Assembly: GCA_016165875.1 (NCBI GenBank)
Contig: JABBOT010000001.1
Coordinates: forward strand, 44,630,847-44,694,846
Length of the DNA: 64,000 nt
Reading direction: 5' to 3'
Source of the DNA: Acanthopleura granulata
Lineage: Eukaryota > Mollusca > Polyplacophora > Chitonida > Chitonidae
This document shows positions 12,499 through 25,227 of the stretch, piece by piece (position 1 is the first letter of the stretch; every line of letters begins with the position of its first letter). The notes beneath the pieces are model-generated. The model was given only the letters and a program-made list of their open reading frames with translations, had not been told where the DNA came from and made no database searches. A program made the translations under genes and the position numbers.

Positions 12499-13314
12499 GG
12501 CCATTTACACTGCCTCGATCCAAGCAAACTATGAGATATTTCATTAAATGAATAAATGACCAGTGCTAAAACATTCACTTTGTAATACTGCCACAAATGC
12601 TAGCTACAAAAACCATACCGGTATATCAGAATCTTCTCTGATTTGACAGAATCAACAACTTTTTGTACAGAGTTGCTATGCCCTTCCGGACTGGATGTTA
12701 CCGATATGAATTATATCCTAAGCTGATTTTTTGATATGTTGTAAAGAAAAAATCTAAGCTGTTTGTGGTGATTTAGGATATAATTATATAATTATTTGTG
12801 GGGTTAAAGTTGAATAATAAGGAAAATCAAAGCGCTAGTGTAACATATTACCGTTGTGATCTTCCACCGCGGCAGTCTGACTATCCAGAATGCATAGCTA
12901 CACACACTTTGTGTAAGTCACCTTCACTGCTGTGACGGAATCCATTCTCGACATCCCGCTAGTTCGTTTGAATTATAGGTCAACCTCGTTGTTATCCCAG
13001 GTACCTTAATCCACTGGGACGGCTGGATTAAAGTGAACCAAGGATGTTACCTGTCTTACAGTCTCCTAAATTTCACGAATATATTTTTGCTAGAAGTGAT
13101 TCCCTTGAGCTATTCGACAGAAGGTTTTCTGCCACCAAGCGAACCGCAGTGGTTTCCCCAGACTCTGCACGGATTCTTCCAACAAAAAGTTCCACGGCAC
13201 TCAAAGAAAAATGAAATATCGTTAAAAGAGTGTAACAGAGGACATAATATCAATAGCCTAGATATCGTAACGAACAAAAACGCAGCCTTTTGCTTTCCTT
13301 TGATGGGCCTCCGT

Positions 13315-13440
13315 GGCAGAGTTTTCACTGAGCTAGCGCATTACAATGGCTTTGAGGCATCACCATTCTTCCTACCACCATAATGCTAATCCACGCCGTA
13401 TAGAGGAAATATTTTTAACAGGACATAAATCAACAATTAA
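13315..13440 (+). mobile_element. Old SINE relic shared by the three blocks
   Basis: It begins GGGCCTCCGTGGCAGAGT, like the tRNA-type SINE head, and continues through ACCACCATAATGCT and CGCCGTATAGAGGAAATAT to an ATCAACAATTAAAT tail. Orthologous copies lie at about 24613-24745 and 37315-37450. The middle of the element has been lost. Confidence 0.65.
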
Positions 13441-13650
13441 ATGTTTTCCTTAATGTCAATCGACCTTCTTACTTTCGTATAACAAAAACATATATCACGC
13501 TTTACCAAGCATTGCAAAGTTTAACATAAATCTGCCAGTCAATCATTCCGTGAACCTCTATATCCCACGTCTTGAAGTGCTTACACTCCATGCGCCCTCT
13601 GGGAAATGTATAACCAGCTGAAATGCTGCAAGTTTTAGAACAGTAACAAT

Positions 13651-13656
13651 TTTATT
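13651..13656 (-). terminator. Poly(A) signal of G2
   Basis: TTTATT on the plus strand, AATAAA in the G2 sense, about 265 bp after the stop. The context CGAATAAAATTGTT is also found at G7. Confidence 0.6.
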
Positions 13657-13717
13657 CGATAAAAGATGACAAAATAGATATAAAGCAAACAAATGTGAAG
13701 AACGGGGTCTAAATTTT

Positions 13718-13736
13718 TGTTACAGCGGCTGTAACA
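13718..13736 (-). promoter_or_regulatory. Perfect palindrome in the G2 3' UTR
   Basis: TGTTACAGCGGCTGTAACA reads as nine paired bases around a central base. It lies between stop and poly(A) signal and can form a hairpin in the transcript. It is kept exactly in G4 (25026-25044) and G6 (37747-37765), and loosely in G7 (47076-47094). Role unknown. Confidence 0.55.
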
Positions 13737-13918
13737 TGCAACTTTCAAACAATGAAAATGTCATAGAATTTCACTTGTCTAGTTTACATATGTACAAAAG
13801 GGGCAGCGGGTTTTAGTGTACAGTCCATTAGTCTTCGGGCCTAGTCCATGTCCGTTTCGGTCCGTGTAGCCCTTGTATGGTGAAGTATGTCCTGTTGTTG
13901 TTGAGCGCTAGCGGCGGT

Positions 13919-15766
13919 TTACTTGGCCTGTTCGGCAGTGTACTCTTTCTGTCCGGCCGTGATCTGGTCCGTCACCCAAGAGAACAGCTCATTCCACGCA
14001 TCTTCCGTACTTCTGTTGTAGGAGGACACGCTCGATCCCATTTTGTCATTCATGGCTCGTCCCAGATACTGCAAAGAAGATAATAGCAGAATATATAAAC
14101 TACCTGGATGTTTTCGTTCTAGCAATACTTTGCTGTAATTTATTGTAATTCAGAAATTCTATTTGTTTAATGTCAATACTTTTCATCCGGAGTTTTCGTA
14201 AGGATAGACTGAGCCAAATGCAGCTCAGAGCGGAATTTACTTACAGGAAAGTATTCCTGGGGAATGTTGTAACCGTGAGTACCATGACGACCACCAAGTT
14301 GCTTCAGGATTGGTACAACATCTTCCAGGTTGTCAAGATTATCCACCACCATACCCAGGTATTTGATCACTCTGGTCACGTGGAAGATCACGCGAGAGTT
14401 GTTCTGGAACTGACCAGCAGCGGTTCCTCTGGCGAAGTCGAACTTGTCCTTGGTACGTGGGTACAGCTCGAACAGTCTGTAAACATCATAAAGTAGAGAG
14501 TTAGACACACAAATGCAAGTCACCTCCACTGGGTCTAAAGCTGTATGAATTTCGTATAGAAAAAAATTACGGAGGACTCCGATAGTACATTTACTGAAAG
14601 ATATGGAAAGCTAGAAACAAAATATAATACAGTGAAAGTTCATTAAAGTACGATCTAGACATGTGTCATGCAAGATAGTGATTAATACGAGTCTTTGTAA
14701 ATCAAATCAACCTCCAGTTAATAATTTTACCTCAGGAAGAGTTGGATGCCAGTCTCCGTTGGGTCACCCTTAACGTAGGAGGCCCATGATGACCGGATCA
14801 TGTTCTTCTGACAGTCATCAAGTCGTGGATACCTTCCCTGCTCCTTGAATCGGATGCACTCGAAGAGTCTAAAGACAGGCAAAGTTTGGTATTAGGCTGT
14901 ATTTCAAGACAATGTCATGTTTATCATAAGAATTTTTCCTGTCTTAGCTTGATATCTTAAAACAAATACACAAGCTCATCTCTTTTGCAATGCAAAAGAC
15001 CACAACATGTCGAGAGTAAAATCACACAAGAAAGGGCAGGGTGACAGAAGGAGGTCTGCTGTCAGTTTGACCTAGTTAGTGTGCAAGGCTTTTAAATATT
15101 TAACTTCAGCTTTTAAAACAATTTGGAAATTTAGTAACTGACCACATCCACATGGGATACTTACTGAAGGAACACAACCTCGGCTGTTTTCTCGATGTAA
15201 CTCTGAGACTGAAAGAAAAAATTGTAAGAAATAAATATATCCCCAAGCATGGTTTTACCTTATCTAATGGAGACATCTAATTAAGGGAATACAATGATTT
15301 AGTGCCTCTATTATAAGTATCACTTATTAGCTTTCATAATCTACACAGTAAATCACGTAGTCCAGCTTGGTTCATTTATCTATCTACTTTCCGTGTTTAA
15401 CGCCATGTTCAGTATTCAGTTGAGTCAAGTTTAACTTTTAGTAAAGAAAGTGTATATTTCATCGAAAACACTGAAGCAAAAGCACATTGCATGTTTCTGG
15501 AAGTAGTCACAGTGGGCCTAACAGGAGCTGGATTCGTATATTCGGCACTAAAATCCTCTGACTTTCAGAATAGTACCTTAGATAACTGGAGTGACAAGTA
15601 TCTTCATTAAACTGACAATTCGAAAATAAAACGCTATCCTAATTTTCATTCAATGCAGAGGGTAAACATGCATGCTACATTAAGTGGTATCATTTCGGAA
15701 TGTTTGCATCAATAAAGACACAAAATGATCATACTAGACATGTGAAAAATAAAAGACACCTACCAT
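13919..15766 (-). CDS. Globin G2, intact
   Basis: Heme protein of the globin superfamily; probable role is binding O2 or another small ligand inside cells, since no signal peptide is seen. Exons in gene order: ATG only (15764-15766), 15165-15208, 14731-14868, 14245-14476, 13919-14068 (stop at 13919-13921). Borders are GT/AG, and the product is 188 residues. Trp44 (A12), Phe74 (CD1), His94 (distal E7) and His126 (proximal F8) are all present. Introns after R62 codon position 2 and before Y140 correspond to the ancestral B12.2 and G7.0 sites. The first about 38 residues are an extension ahead of the fold, split by a phase 2 intron. The coding part of exon 1 is just the ATG. A TATA box lies about 90 bp upstream. 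Convergent with G1. Confidence 0.93.
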
Positions 15767-15851
15767 TTTCCGCTCAAATTCTTTCCTCAGTTAAATAGTG
15801 AGGGTTCACGTTAATCTCTTGGAGAAGTGACGTTGATACATAGGCAGGTGT

Positions 15852-15941
15852 CTTATATACGACTTTTGAGATGGCTGTTCTGAGGCCACGCCCATGTTCT
15901 TTCTGACAGACAAATGGGCAAGTGTATTCCTGCTGTCAATC
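15852..15941 (-). promoter_or_regulatory. Globin promoter block of G2
   Basis: In gene sense: GATTGACA, CCCATTTGTCTGTC, AACATGGGCGTGG, CCATCTCAAAAG, then TATATAAG (15852-15859). The leader to the ATG is about 85 bp. Confidence 0.8.
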
Positions 15942-18900
15942 GCCTATATTGATCTTCCCCTCAGGAGCCCGAAAAAGACGATTTGGAGATGAACACAAGT
16001 GCAGTGGAACGTGAAGCATAACGTTTCGCAGTACTGTGGAACAATGTCAGCGCAGAAGCTTAAATGTAATCTTTTGTGGCCGCACTTTGTGTTCCAGTTT
16101 TCATTTCACACAGTTATGCGGGGGAAGTCGGTGGCAGGCTGTTAAATCTTTGGACAATTTCCAGGATTTCCACTCTGAAAACCACACAAACCCAAGTCCT
16201 AGGTGAAAGGGTTGAGAAAAAGTAAAGAGAATATATTTAATCGAATCTTTCGCACCACAAGCATTACAAAAACATGTGAGTCTCTTGGTCAAGTTTTGTA
16301 CTCAGGCTCACCCTACACTACATCTGATTTTATGGTCCAGTAGAAATAAAACAAAAGATATGAAATTTATGTCATAAAATATTGTTCTAAGTGATGTATT
16401 CCAAAGAAAAATATTACTCTGCATGAAATGAAGAAAATGATATTGATTTTAAATAGAAACATACCATCGGAAATTCTCAATAATTGCCACAAAATCAAGT
16501 TTATTTCCCACCAGGTCAATGTCTTGTAAAATTATAGACCGTACTGAAAACATTAAATAAACGAGAGAGTGTATAAACCAGAGTGTTTACCGTATGCAGG
16601 ATATTAACCCCCTGTCATTACTGGGATTTATATCCCTGTACAATTAACCAGATCAAAAAGGTTTCTCCATCTAGGTCTGTTGTTTGGATAATGGTAGCAT
16701 TGGATACCCACATATAATCTTTACTGTCCACTAGATATCCTCCTCCAGGGCAAGTGATGTAATCGTCCTTCAGTTGTGTGTATACCATGCTGTGCAGAAC
16801 AGAAGTGGTTATGGGTGCGGGGGAGTTGAGGAGAGGTTACAGAATTCAGATTGCCTTTAAACGACAAAATGTCTTTTTAGGAAGGATTGGTATGTAATTG
16901 TAATGTCTTGTCTTGGCATCGAGCAGGTCAAACAGGTTTCCCCATGCCTGTCTGCTATTTTCACACAGTATGACGTGATGACCCTGAATAGATGTCACGA
17001 CCCACTAGTCCACCTCCTGCTAGGAAATCACCAACTTACGTAACCGTCCATTAACCCTCTGTGTATAACAGGAGGGCAAGAGGCATTCAACATTCACAAA
17101 TGGCAGATAATGTTCAGGCGATCACTCCATCAAAAGTCATCCCAGAATGATTTATTCCATGTATTTTATACTTACAAAATGTCAACTATTATGAAATATC
17201 CTAAGGCAAGGTAATTATTAATGTGCATTTTTAGATACATGCCACTTTTCTAAATATCAAACGATATGTTCAGTAAAACTTGACCAGAGGATTATTAAAG
17301 ACTATATTCTCAGAATTGAAAGACAATAGCTCTACCAGTTTATATAAGTGTTTGGTTTTCTTCCAGACAATTGGCCAGATAAACACGTAGCAAAGGAGGT
17401 ATAAAATGGACAAATACTTAGTATATAGAAATAACAATGTTTTCAACCGCATTTATTGTACATATTTTACACTTCTCTTTTTTGACATCAAACATGGCGT
17501 CCTGTTTCTACTCTTATTTCAAGGAATAAGCCTCTTAATCCAGTCAGTGCTCTCCTGTGATTCATTTTTTATTTAAAGCAGACATAGCTTGAAACCGACC
17601 TCCCATTTCAAATATCCATGTAAGGAAACAAGTAGGACATTCAAGTTCGGCAAAAGCCTTTTGATTATGACAATCACAAAACTTTGGCTAAAATATCCGT
17701 CAGATCTGTTCATACCTATCAATCTTTACATCCGTACATATCACACGTCACTCCAAATCACTCTAGTTTTAAAACCCATATTTTTTTAACTCCAAAATAG
17801 ATCGCTGACACTTTTACATAGCTTTTTTGTGTATGAAAGAGGTCTCAAGGGTTTAAGAGAAGTAAAGGTGCATTATATTATTTCCATAATAATACTCTTC
17901 AACATTTTCTGCCTAAGTACCATGGTGCCTTGCAAAGTGTGCAGCATTTATAATCAAAGCTTCTACAACCAGAACTGTTTTTATTTGTTGAAATTAAATC
18001 TTACATCTCCATTTATAACCATTTTCATGTAACGCTTTTAAACTATTCTGAACTTCTTGTTTCTACTTGGATAATGTCGTCAGCAAAAAGCAATAATGAT
18101 AGATTGTCGCTAGGTTATTTAGCCATACATCAGAGTCCGAGATCAGCATGCAGATTCAAAGTCTAAGCATTTTGTATAGCCCACGACCTCTCTGTATACG
18201 TTAACTCAGTCAAGAAATTTTTTCACTTTATGTCCTTTAACGGGAAAGAGACTGTTTAGAAACAATGTACACATACCACCAACTGGTCCATTTTTAAAAC
18301 CGAACTGTGCATGGAGTATCTTTTCGTGCTACTGAATTACTCTGTTCTTTAGGACGCTTGTACATAAGTTTGATAAATAGCTGTGTCGTCCGGGTAATTC
18401 TCTGATAATCTGCAGCATACTACACAACCTAGTATACATCAAGGTGCAAATATTTCAGCAGCAAGTATTTCTTTAATACATTGTCCGAAACATAACATTG
18501 GCTAACTTCAAATATTTCATTACTGCCTTAATTTCATCAACACAGTTACCGTTATACATGTAGTATGTTTGATGAATAGCTGTGTAGACCGGGTAATTCT
18601 AGGGTAATCGGCACAATAGTACACAACCTAGTATACATCAAGGTGCAAATATTTCCACTTCAAGTTTTCCTTTACTACATTGTCCGAAACATAACATTGG
18701 CTAACTTCAAACATTTCATTGCTATCTTAAATTCATCAACACGGTTACTGTTATACATGTAATTCATTGCTTTAAGTATTCCTTACGTCAGTTTTTTCAC
18801 CTGATATTTTTCCCTCACGCTTGCTGTCGTCATTAAATACGTTCTTATGAACAAAATCGGGTCATAGATACATGATTTTGGATGAAATACCTGTGTATCG

Positions 18901-20547
18901 AAAAAGTATGGACATTGGAGACGTAACTAAGATTTTCTCTATTACATGTATAAATATTACATAGACTCTTACACTGCTGTCCGTTCTCCTTACTAATAGG
19001 CACACCGACCTACGCCACGATCACTCTTCAATATACCAATAAAATTCCTCAGTTCATGCAGTAGACAAACAAAGATCAAGGTCTTGTGCCGTTCTTTCCA
19101 ACTTAAACATTTAGTACATGATCATATGCATCTTCAAAGGGAAGACTATAATGTTTTAAATAAAATCAAGTTGATTGACTGTTCAATTTTTTTAATATTC
19201 ACAGATATAAGAATTACAACACCATTGCTAACATATTTATCAATATATATTACTCTAGAATAAACTAAAACACGTAAATTATGTGTGGACTAAACAGGTG
19301 AGTTTTCAGGTTGAAAATAACATGCCTAACTATAAACATCTGAGTCGATTCCAATCGGGGTTCCCTGTCTTCAATCAAGCAGGCGTTACCTCATTTGTCA
19401 TTTAAGCTCTTTTTGTACTCAAACTGCATTTAAAATACACAACTGTCCCTAGACTTCTAACATTTCAGATTCAAACAGACTTTCTCACTTGAGCGTTGTG
19501 CTATTTTGTTATGTTTCACTATTCAGATGTCCTCAGATGGTCTATTTCAAGACCGCAGGTAAGTCATGAACTGAGGTCTGCTAAGGCATTTAAATACAGA
19601 TGGGGTTAATGGACGGCTAAGAAAGTTGGTCATTTCCCAAGAGGAGGAAAACTACTGGCCGTGACGGCTATTCAGGGTCATCACGTAATACCTTTGTGCA
19701 AATAGCAGACGCAGATGAGAAAACCTGTTTGACCTACTTTGTTGTACAAGAATATAAAGCTTATAGTCGATCTGTCGGGGAAGTCCTGACAATAGCCTGT
19801 ATGTTCCACCCTCGGCTACGGCTATTTATAATCAGAACTAGTGAACAATGGAGGTTATATGGTGTTATTCAATACTACCGTTCTCCAAATAGCAGACAGA
19901 GACTGGCAAACCTGTTCGACCCCGTCATTTGTACAAAAATATACAGAGTAGTAGCAAGAAAGGAATATCATCTTGAATGCTTTAAGAGCTCTCATTTCCT
20001 ACATCCCTAGATGTATTGAATGCTTAAGTACCTTTTGTCATTATGCTAGGGCTTGTGGGCTTTTTGTAATTACACTTGGTTTTGCAGTAATTCACCGTGA
20101 CAATTCACGAAAGTTTATACAAATTCCTAGCAACTTTGGCAACGTAAATATACTCTTTATAGAATATCGCTTAATTTTCATATTTATCAAACAGTTTGTT
20201 TCAATTTTGTTGGCCCAGAAGGTCAAATACAGACAAAGATAGAAAAATATTAAGAACAATACTTCATCAATAGGCGATTCGCTTCAATACATTTTACCTA
20301 TGGCTTGATTTTCAAAGTGGCAATCTTGGAAATTGTCCATAGCTTACCCTTAAAACTTTGTACTCCCTCCTTGTCCCCTCATTCTGTAAAATAAAAACTT
20401 AAACATAGACTACGTCCACAAAGACTACGGTTAAGATACTCTGATGAAATTGCTAAACAGTATTGCTAAACGTTATTCTTCATGCAACTTTGCATGTTCA
20501 TCTCCATACCATCTCAGTGGACTCTTGATGCCCTTGTCATTATGCGT
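15942..20547. other. Divergent spacer between G2 and G3
   Basis: Its left part (about 16980-17060) reappears in reverse complement in its right part (about 19610-19700), so the two promoter arms are inverted copies. It contains a type B segment (about 17176-17780), the 200-bp dimer (about 18368-18765) and no supported gene. Short frames at 17270-17452 and 19696-20010 lack family resemblance. Confidence 0.75.
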
Positions 20548-20639
20548 GATTGACATCAGCAAGATTCTTACCCATCTGTCTGTCGCCAACAACATAGGCA
20601 TGATCTCACCACAACCATCTGAGATGCTCTGTATATAAG
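20548..20639 (+). promoter_or_regulatory. Globin promoter block of G3
   Basis: Same element order as G1; TATATAAG at 20632-20639. The following leader reads GGAAAAAGTTCATG where intact genes have GGAAAATGGT. Confidence 0.8.
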
Positions 20640-21380
20640 ACATCTATGTACTGTCATCTTCACTTCTCCAAGGGAACTGTAAACTCGCCCAGCGGAGTTG
20701 AGTGGAAAAAGTTCATGTGTGCAATATTCTTCAGTTTATCATTTTTATTTTATGGCTCAGCCGTTTTTTCATGCACATACCTCCGAAATGTTTTTACCAG
20801 ATGTACAGCATGTATGTAGGATTCTAAAGTAGGGCTCTTAGCATTATAATTATTTTTTGGAATCAATAAAAATTGACCATAACATTTTTTTCAGAAATTT
20901 AAAGCTTTATTTTACTACCGTCAGCTTTATCCTAGCCCCTCTTTACAGCTCCACAATGACGCTAGTTTAATGAAAGCCACTCAATCTCAATCCAGCTGGC
21001 ACGGGATTGGCATTAGATTTATCTTAAGATATATGCCTGTGCGTTGGCTTTCAACGTAAAGTGCGTTTTTTAACCTTGCCTTAAGCTTGAAATGACTGAC
21101 TGCTGAATATCGCGTTAAAATATATACTTGAACGACCTAGCCAAGCCCAAACGATGCAAACTTCTGTTCATGCGTATATAGCGTCGTATTATTATTGCCG
21201 TACCTTTACTAAAGCGTCAACTCTGTCGGGATAATGCCAGGTAGACTTTAGCACTTTTGGTATCATGGAATATTTTGGCTGTGTAAATCTTTAATGTTAA
21301 TGAGAAAAAAATGTTAACACATTTGTACCATCCTTCCATATATGGACATATATTCATTTCTTACTTTCCTACTCTTTTAG

Positions 21381-22750
21381 TCTCAGAGTTACATCGACAG
21401 AACAGCCGAGGCTGTGTTTCTTCAGTAAGTATAGCGTGTCGAGGTATAGTCATTTGCTCCACATTGACAGTTGTTTTCAAACCTACTGTTAAGTATCTTA
21501 GCGCTTTGCATAGCTAATTGAGGTAAATTAACAACAGGCCTCATTTCAATGATTACTAGTGACAATTTTCATACTGTCACATTGCCCTTTCCGCTCTGCT
21601 TTAACTCTCTGTGTTCACACCTTTATTTGATAAAATTCCGTAACAAACTCGATGATATATCGCCTAATACTAAACGGAAAGCACTATCGATAACAAGACT
21701 TTGTCTTTAAACAGGCTATTCGAGTGCATCCGATTCAAGGAGCAGGGAAGGTACCCACGACTTAATGACTATCAAGAGAACATGGTTCGGTCATCGTGGG
21801 CCTCCTACGTTAAGGGTGACCCCACGGAAACGGGCATTCAACTTTTCCTCAGGTAACCTTATGAACTCAAGAGTGATGTGATTTACGAAGACCACAAATA
21901 CAGTTACTGCATGGCATGCATGGCACCTATTAGATCATGCCTTGATGATATTTCACAGTGTTACATTACATTTTATGTTTGCCTTATATTCCGTTAAATG
22001 TACTATCAGAGTCCTCTGTTTAGCCCTTTGTTTAGCCCTCTGTATTCTATATTCACGCATATTTAGACCCAGAGAAGCCCCCTCAGCATTTGTTTAATTC
22101 TCTCCTTGGTGATGTTTACAGACTGTTCGAACTGTACCCACGTATCAAGGACAAGTTCGACTTCGCCAGAGGAACCGCTGCTGGTCAGTTCCAGAACAAC
22201 TCTCGCGTGATTTTTCACGTGACCAGAGTGATCAAATACCTGGGTATGGTGGTGGATAATCTTGACAACCTGGAATATGTTGTACCAATCCTGAAGCAAC
22301 TTGGTGGTCGCCATTGTACTCACGGTTACAACATTCCCCAGGAATACTTTCCTGTAAGTCAATTCCTCTCACTCATCTATTTCCTAAATCCCATCCTTAA
22401 AGAGAATCTAATAAATTTTAAACCTATTCAAGAAAGTGTTGACGTCATGTTGAATATGAAACTGATTAAATATCTGCATGAAGTAAATTCCCCTGTTGGT
22501 ACTTCAATTTTCATAGTCCATCTGTTCAAATCTTTAAGTCACGTTAAAGATTAATGTCTACATTAATCGCTACAAAACTGTTGTACTTTCCTGTTTGCAG
22601 TATCTGGGACGTGCCATGAATGACAAAATGGGATCGAGCGTGTCCTCCTACAACAGAAATACGGAAGATGCGTGGAATGAGCTGTTCTCTTGGGTGACAG
22701 ACCAGATCACGGTCGGACAGAAAGAGTACACTGCCGAACAGGCCAAGTAA
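21381..22750 (+). CDS. Globin G3, usual start codon missing
   Basis: Exons are 21381-21424, 21715-21852, 22122-22353 and 22601-22750 (TAA 22748-22750). All splice sites, phases and heme residues match the intact paralogs, with no frameshift or stop. One change near the proximal His is Cys for Gly (GGRHC). The family ATG and donor expected near 20708 are mutated. If translation starts at the Met in exon 3 (codon 39 of the family protein; context AACATGG, with A at -3 and G at +4), the product is 150 residues, the length of an ordinary globin without the extension. Otherwise an unrecognised first exon is needed, or the gene is silent. Convergent with G4. Confidence 0.75.
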
Positions 22751-24958
22751 ACCGCCGCTAGCACTCAACAACAACAGAAAAGGCTTCACCATACAACGGC
22801 TACACGGACCGATACGTACATGGGTCAGAGCCGAAGACCATTGGACTGTACACTAAAACACGCTGCCCCTTTTGTAAATATCTATCTGTTAGAAAAGTGA
22901 AAATCTACGAGGAGATCATTATCCACGATGGAGTTCCTAGTTAATGCAGCTGTAACACAAAATATGTGGCTACCATGCTTCACCTTTAGACCAATCACAT
23001 TTGTTTATTTTTGCATATATATTTTTCCACCCTCTCTACAATAAAGTTATTGGTGTACATGTGAGATATGTAATTCAGAATATCAGATGGGCAGGTGCAC
23101 GGATCGATTGACTGGCTGAGTTGGGATAAAGTTTACAATACTTTGATATTAGCATGTTACCTGTTTATCGGATGGCAGTAATAAGACTGGGAGACATTAA
23201 GGATTATATCTAGACATTGTTTTTCTAGGGTGTGTTTTTGTAATTAATGTTACCACGTGGTGCTAATAATATTTCGCTTATATGATGGCCATCAAACCTG
23301 TTGGTGCAGGAAACCGAGCGAAAAGCTGGGAGAAACCACCGCGACATTCTTTTTCTAGGGTGTGTTTTTGTAATTGAAGCCAGTGTTTGTCTGGGCTACT
23401 CGAGTAACATGCCTCACAAAGTGGGAAGTAGGTGGCGGGTAGACTTCACAGCGAACACGAAGTACCCTTCACTATAACGGATCGATCGGTACATGTTACT
23501 CGCGCTGAGGACGACGTTCCCGCTCTACATTAACGTCTATCACGTGAAGAAAATTAGGCACAACCAGAGTTAATAACTTTCACATATGGCTGTTTTTATG
23601 TATCACATATACGATATTTGTGTTATTTCTCGTTAAGATATCAGCCTACGGCTTTATAAGCCCTCCTTGGTGAAAGTATTTCACATCATTTGATTTCTAT
23701 GTAAAGTATGGAACACAATTCAAGTTAATACACATGATGATAGGAGTGTTACTGGTGTGCGTGTGGTAAATAAACACCAATGGTATAATTACGCAAGTTT
23801 TGGCCATTTACACTGCCTCGATCCAAGCAAACGATGAGATATTTCATTAAATGAATAAATGACCAGTGCTAAAACATTCACTTTGTAATACTGCCACAAA
23901 TGCTAGCTACAAAAACCATGCCGGTATATCAGAATCTTCTCTGATTTGACAGAATCAACAACTTTTTGTACACAGTTACTATGCCCTTCCGGACTGGATG
24001 TTACCGATATGAATTATATCCTAAGCTGATTTTTTGATATGTTGTAAAGAAAAAATGTAAGCTTTTTGTGGTGATTTAGGATATAATTATATAATTATTT
24101 GTGGGGTTGAAATTGAATAATAAGGAAAATCAAAGCGCTAGTGTAACATATTACCGTTGTGATCTTCCACCGCGGCAGCCTGACTATCCAGAATGCACAG
24201 CTACACACACTTTGTGTAAGTCACCTTCACTGCTGTGACGGAATCCATTCTCGACATCCCGCTAGTTCGTTTGAATTATAGGTCAACCTCGTTGTTATCC
24301 CAGGTACCTTCATTAATCCACTGGGACGGCTGGATTAAAGTGAACCAAGGATGTTACCTGTCTTACAGTCTCCTAAATTTCACGAATATATTTTTGTTAG
24401 AAATGATTCCCTTGAGCTATTCGACAGAAGGTTTCCTGCCACCAAGCGAACCGCAGTGGTTACCCCAGACTCTGCAAGGATTCTTCCAACAAAAAGTTTC
24501 ACGGCACTCAAAGAAAAATGAAATATCGTTAAAAGAGTGTAACAGAGGACATAATATCAATAGCCTAGATATCGTAACGACCAAAACCGCAGCCTATTTG
24601 CTTTCCTTTGATGGGCCTCCGTGGCAGAGTTTTCACTGAGCTAGCGCATTACAATGGCTTTGAGGCATCACCATCCTTCCTACCACCATAATGCTAATCC
24701 ACGCCGTATAGAGGAAATATTATTAACAGGACATAAATCACCAATTAAATATTTTCCTTAATGTCAATCGACCTTCTTACTTTCGTATAACAAAAACATA
24801 TATCACGCTTTACCAAGCATTGCAAAGTTTAACATAAATCTGCCAGTCAATCATTCCGTGAACCTCTATATCCCACGCCTTGAAGTGCTTACACTCCATG
24901 CGCCCTCTGGGAAATGTATAACCAGCTGAAATGCTGCTAGTTTTAGAACAGTAACAAT
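22751..24958. other. Convergent spacer between G3 and G4
   Basis: Homologous to 10916-13650 but shorter: the segment around 11580-12000 of block 1 is missing and the flanks are joined. It carries the same two SINE relics. No supported gene. Confidence 0.7.
23040..23045 (+). terminator. Poly(A) signal of G3
   Basis: AATAAA about 290 bp after the G3 stop, aligned with that of G1. Confidence 0.6.
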
Positions 24959-24964
24959 TTTATT
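24959..24964 (-). terminator. Poly(A) signal of G4
   Basis: AATAAA in the G4 sense, about 265 bp after the stop. Confidence 0.6.
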
Positions 24965-25025
24965 CGACAAAGGATGACAAAATAGATATAAAGCAAACAA
25001 ATGAGACGAACGGGGTCTAAATTTT

Positions 25026-25044
25026 TGTTACAGCGGCTGTAACA
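25026..25044 (-). promoter_or_regulatory. Palindrome in the G4 3' UTR
   Basis: TGTTACAGCGGCTGTAACA, identical to that in G2 and G6. Confidence 0.55.
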
Positions 25045-25227
25045 TGCAACTTTCAAACAATGAAAATGTCATAGAATTTCACTGGTCTAGTTTACATATG
25101 TACAAAAGGGGCAGCGGGTTTTAGTGTACAGTCCATTAGCCTTCGGGCCTAGTCCATGTCCGTTTCGGTCCGTGTAGCCCTTGTATGGTGAAGCATGTCC
25201 TGTTGTTGTGATGCTGCTAGCGACGGT

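Larger units (their letters stand above)
10916..13650. other. Convergent spacer between G1 and G2
   Basis: Holds the G1 3' region, an old SINE relic (11455-11550), a 100-bp tandem duplication (12301-12498) and another old SINE relic (13315-13440). Homologous to 22751-24958 and 34412-37662. Open frames such as 13033-13383 change frame in the sister copy and are not supported as genes. Confidence 0.7.

Noticed and set aside
13033..13383. 116-codon frame also seen at 24235-24639
   Set aside because: The two copies change frame relative to each other in the last third, the tail overlaps an old SINE, and block 3 lacks most of it.
17270..17452. Hydrophobic 60-codon minus-strand frame repeated at 28946-29128 and, altered, at 28300-28518 and 40585-40803
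   Set aside because: Frame and ends differ between copies; AT-rich DNA yields such hydrophobic frames by chance. The conserved DNA core was reported instead.
20715..20850. Possible new first exon for G3 with an upstream ATG and signal-peptide-like frame (MCAIFFSLSFLFYGS)
   Set aside because: The only strong donor nearby (GTATGT near 20813) is in phase 1, which would put exon 2 in the wrong frame for exon 3.
22063..22362. Long antisense frames opposite globin exon 4 in all copies
   Set aside because: They are shadows of the coding strand; no splice or start context supports them.
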